Source: Hydractinia symbiolongicarpus (lineage: Eukaryota > Cnidaria > Hydrozoa > Anthoathecata > Hydractiniidae). Taken from it: a stretch of 64,000 nucleotides of DNA. Position numbers and translations under genes: made by a program. Below are positions 63,586-64,000 of this stretch, piece by piece (the stretch's first letter is position 1; each line of letters opens with the position of its first letter). Location: NCBI RefSeq assembly GCF_029227915.1, contig NC_079877.1, positions 24,143,851-24,207,850 of the forward strand, in the 5' to 3' direction. The notes beneath the pieces are model-generated. The model worked only from the letters and a program-made list of their open reading frames with translations, did not search any database and was not told the origin of the DNA.

Positions 63586-64000
63586 CTAAAAAAAATGTCA
63601 AATGTCTATTTTTGATGTTGTTTATATATAAAACAATATTTGACATTTGGCACATCGTTATTGCCTACTTCGCACTTTCCTTCACTCAAATTTTTTTCAG
63701 TTGTTTTAAAAGTTTCTTTTCAAAAAGTAAGGAAATTTTAAGCATTTTTTTTTTCTTACAGTCTTTTCAATGCTTTAGTTCATATTTCAAAAGAATTGAC
63801 CAAGTATAAGCTGTGAGTAAGGCACAAAAAAGGCAATATAAATCGATTTAACCACCCTTTACTAGAGCTATATAATACATTTAGGCATATTTTAACAGAA
63901 CAGCACCCTACTGCATCCTACATTGCATTCAATTTTTATTTGTTGTGCATATTATGCTATTGTTTGTTATTTCAACTCTCTGCGATTAGAATGAAATGTA

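Overview
This is an AT-rich, repeat-laden eukaryotic window with intron-rich genes. Introns use GT-AG borders, with one GC-AG case. The gene content (a Dbl-family RhoGEF, SPRYD7, Asteroid/ASTE1 and a rhodopsin-like GPCR) is metazoan. Base composition, compact introns and the type of dispersed repeats suggest an early-branching or invertebrate animal, and a cnidarian is my best guess. The sequence alone does not fix the species.\n\nLayout. (1) 1-23.3 kb: a small array of isopenicillin-N-synthase-like Fe(II)/2-oxoglutarate oxygenase genes. Copy 1 (+, 3961-5116) is a pseudogene. Copy 2 (-, 8971-10107) and copy 3 (+, 17860-19015) are intact two-exon coding sequences of 325 codons. Copies 1 and 3 lie in the arms of a large direct segmental duplication (about 52-6840 and 12552-23345), and copy 2 lies inverted between them. 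All three carry a CRE palindrome, 12 bp, then a TATA-like box upstream; the TATA-like box is degenerate in the pseudogene. Later insertions distinguish the arms, including a 722-bp element with TTAA target duplications. (2) 27.0-28.0 kb: an intronless orphan 7TM receptor (-). (3) 34.3-38.4 kb: a five-exon SPRYD7 homologue (-), assembled here by joining exons mostly invisible as open frames. (4) 42.2-44.9 kb: a three-exon Asteroid homologue (+) with most FEN/XPG-type acidic residues kept. (5) 48.1-64.0 kb: twenty exons (-) of an MCF2L/DBS-type RhoGEF (end of SEC14, spectrin-like region, DH, PH, acidic linker, SH3, PDZ-type C-terminus). Its 5' end lies beyond the right edge.\n\nThe genes do not form a functional cluster. 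SPRYD7 and ASTE1 are divergent, and ASTE1 and the RhoGEF converge. The space between genes is mostly degraded mobile elements: an element with perfect 51-bp terminal inverted repeats, a (GTCY)n plus hairpin family that includes a 224-bp CAGA microsatellite beside a RhoGEF splice donor, tRNA-derived SINE-like pieces and a pogo-like end. I found no conserved multi-gene novel system. The most interesting items are the oxygenase array with its shared promoter architecture, the TTAA element with a visible empty site, and the microsatellite next to the splice donor.
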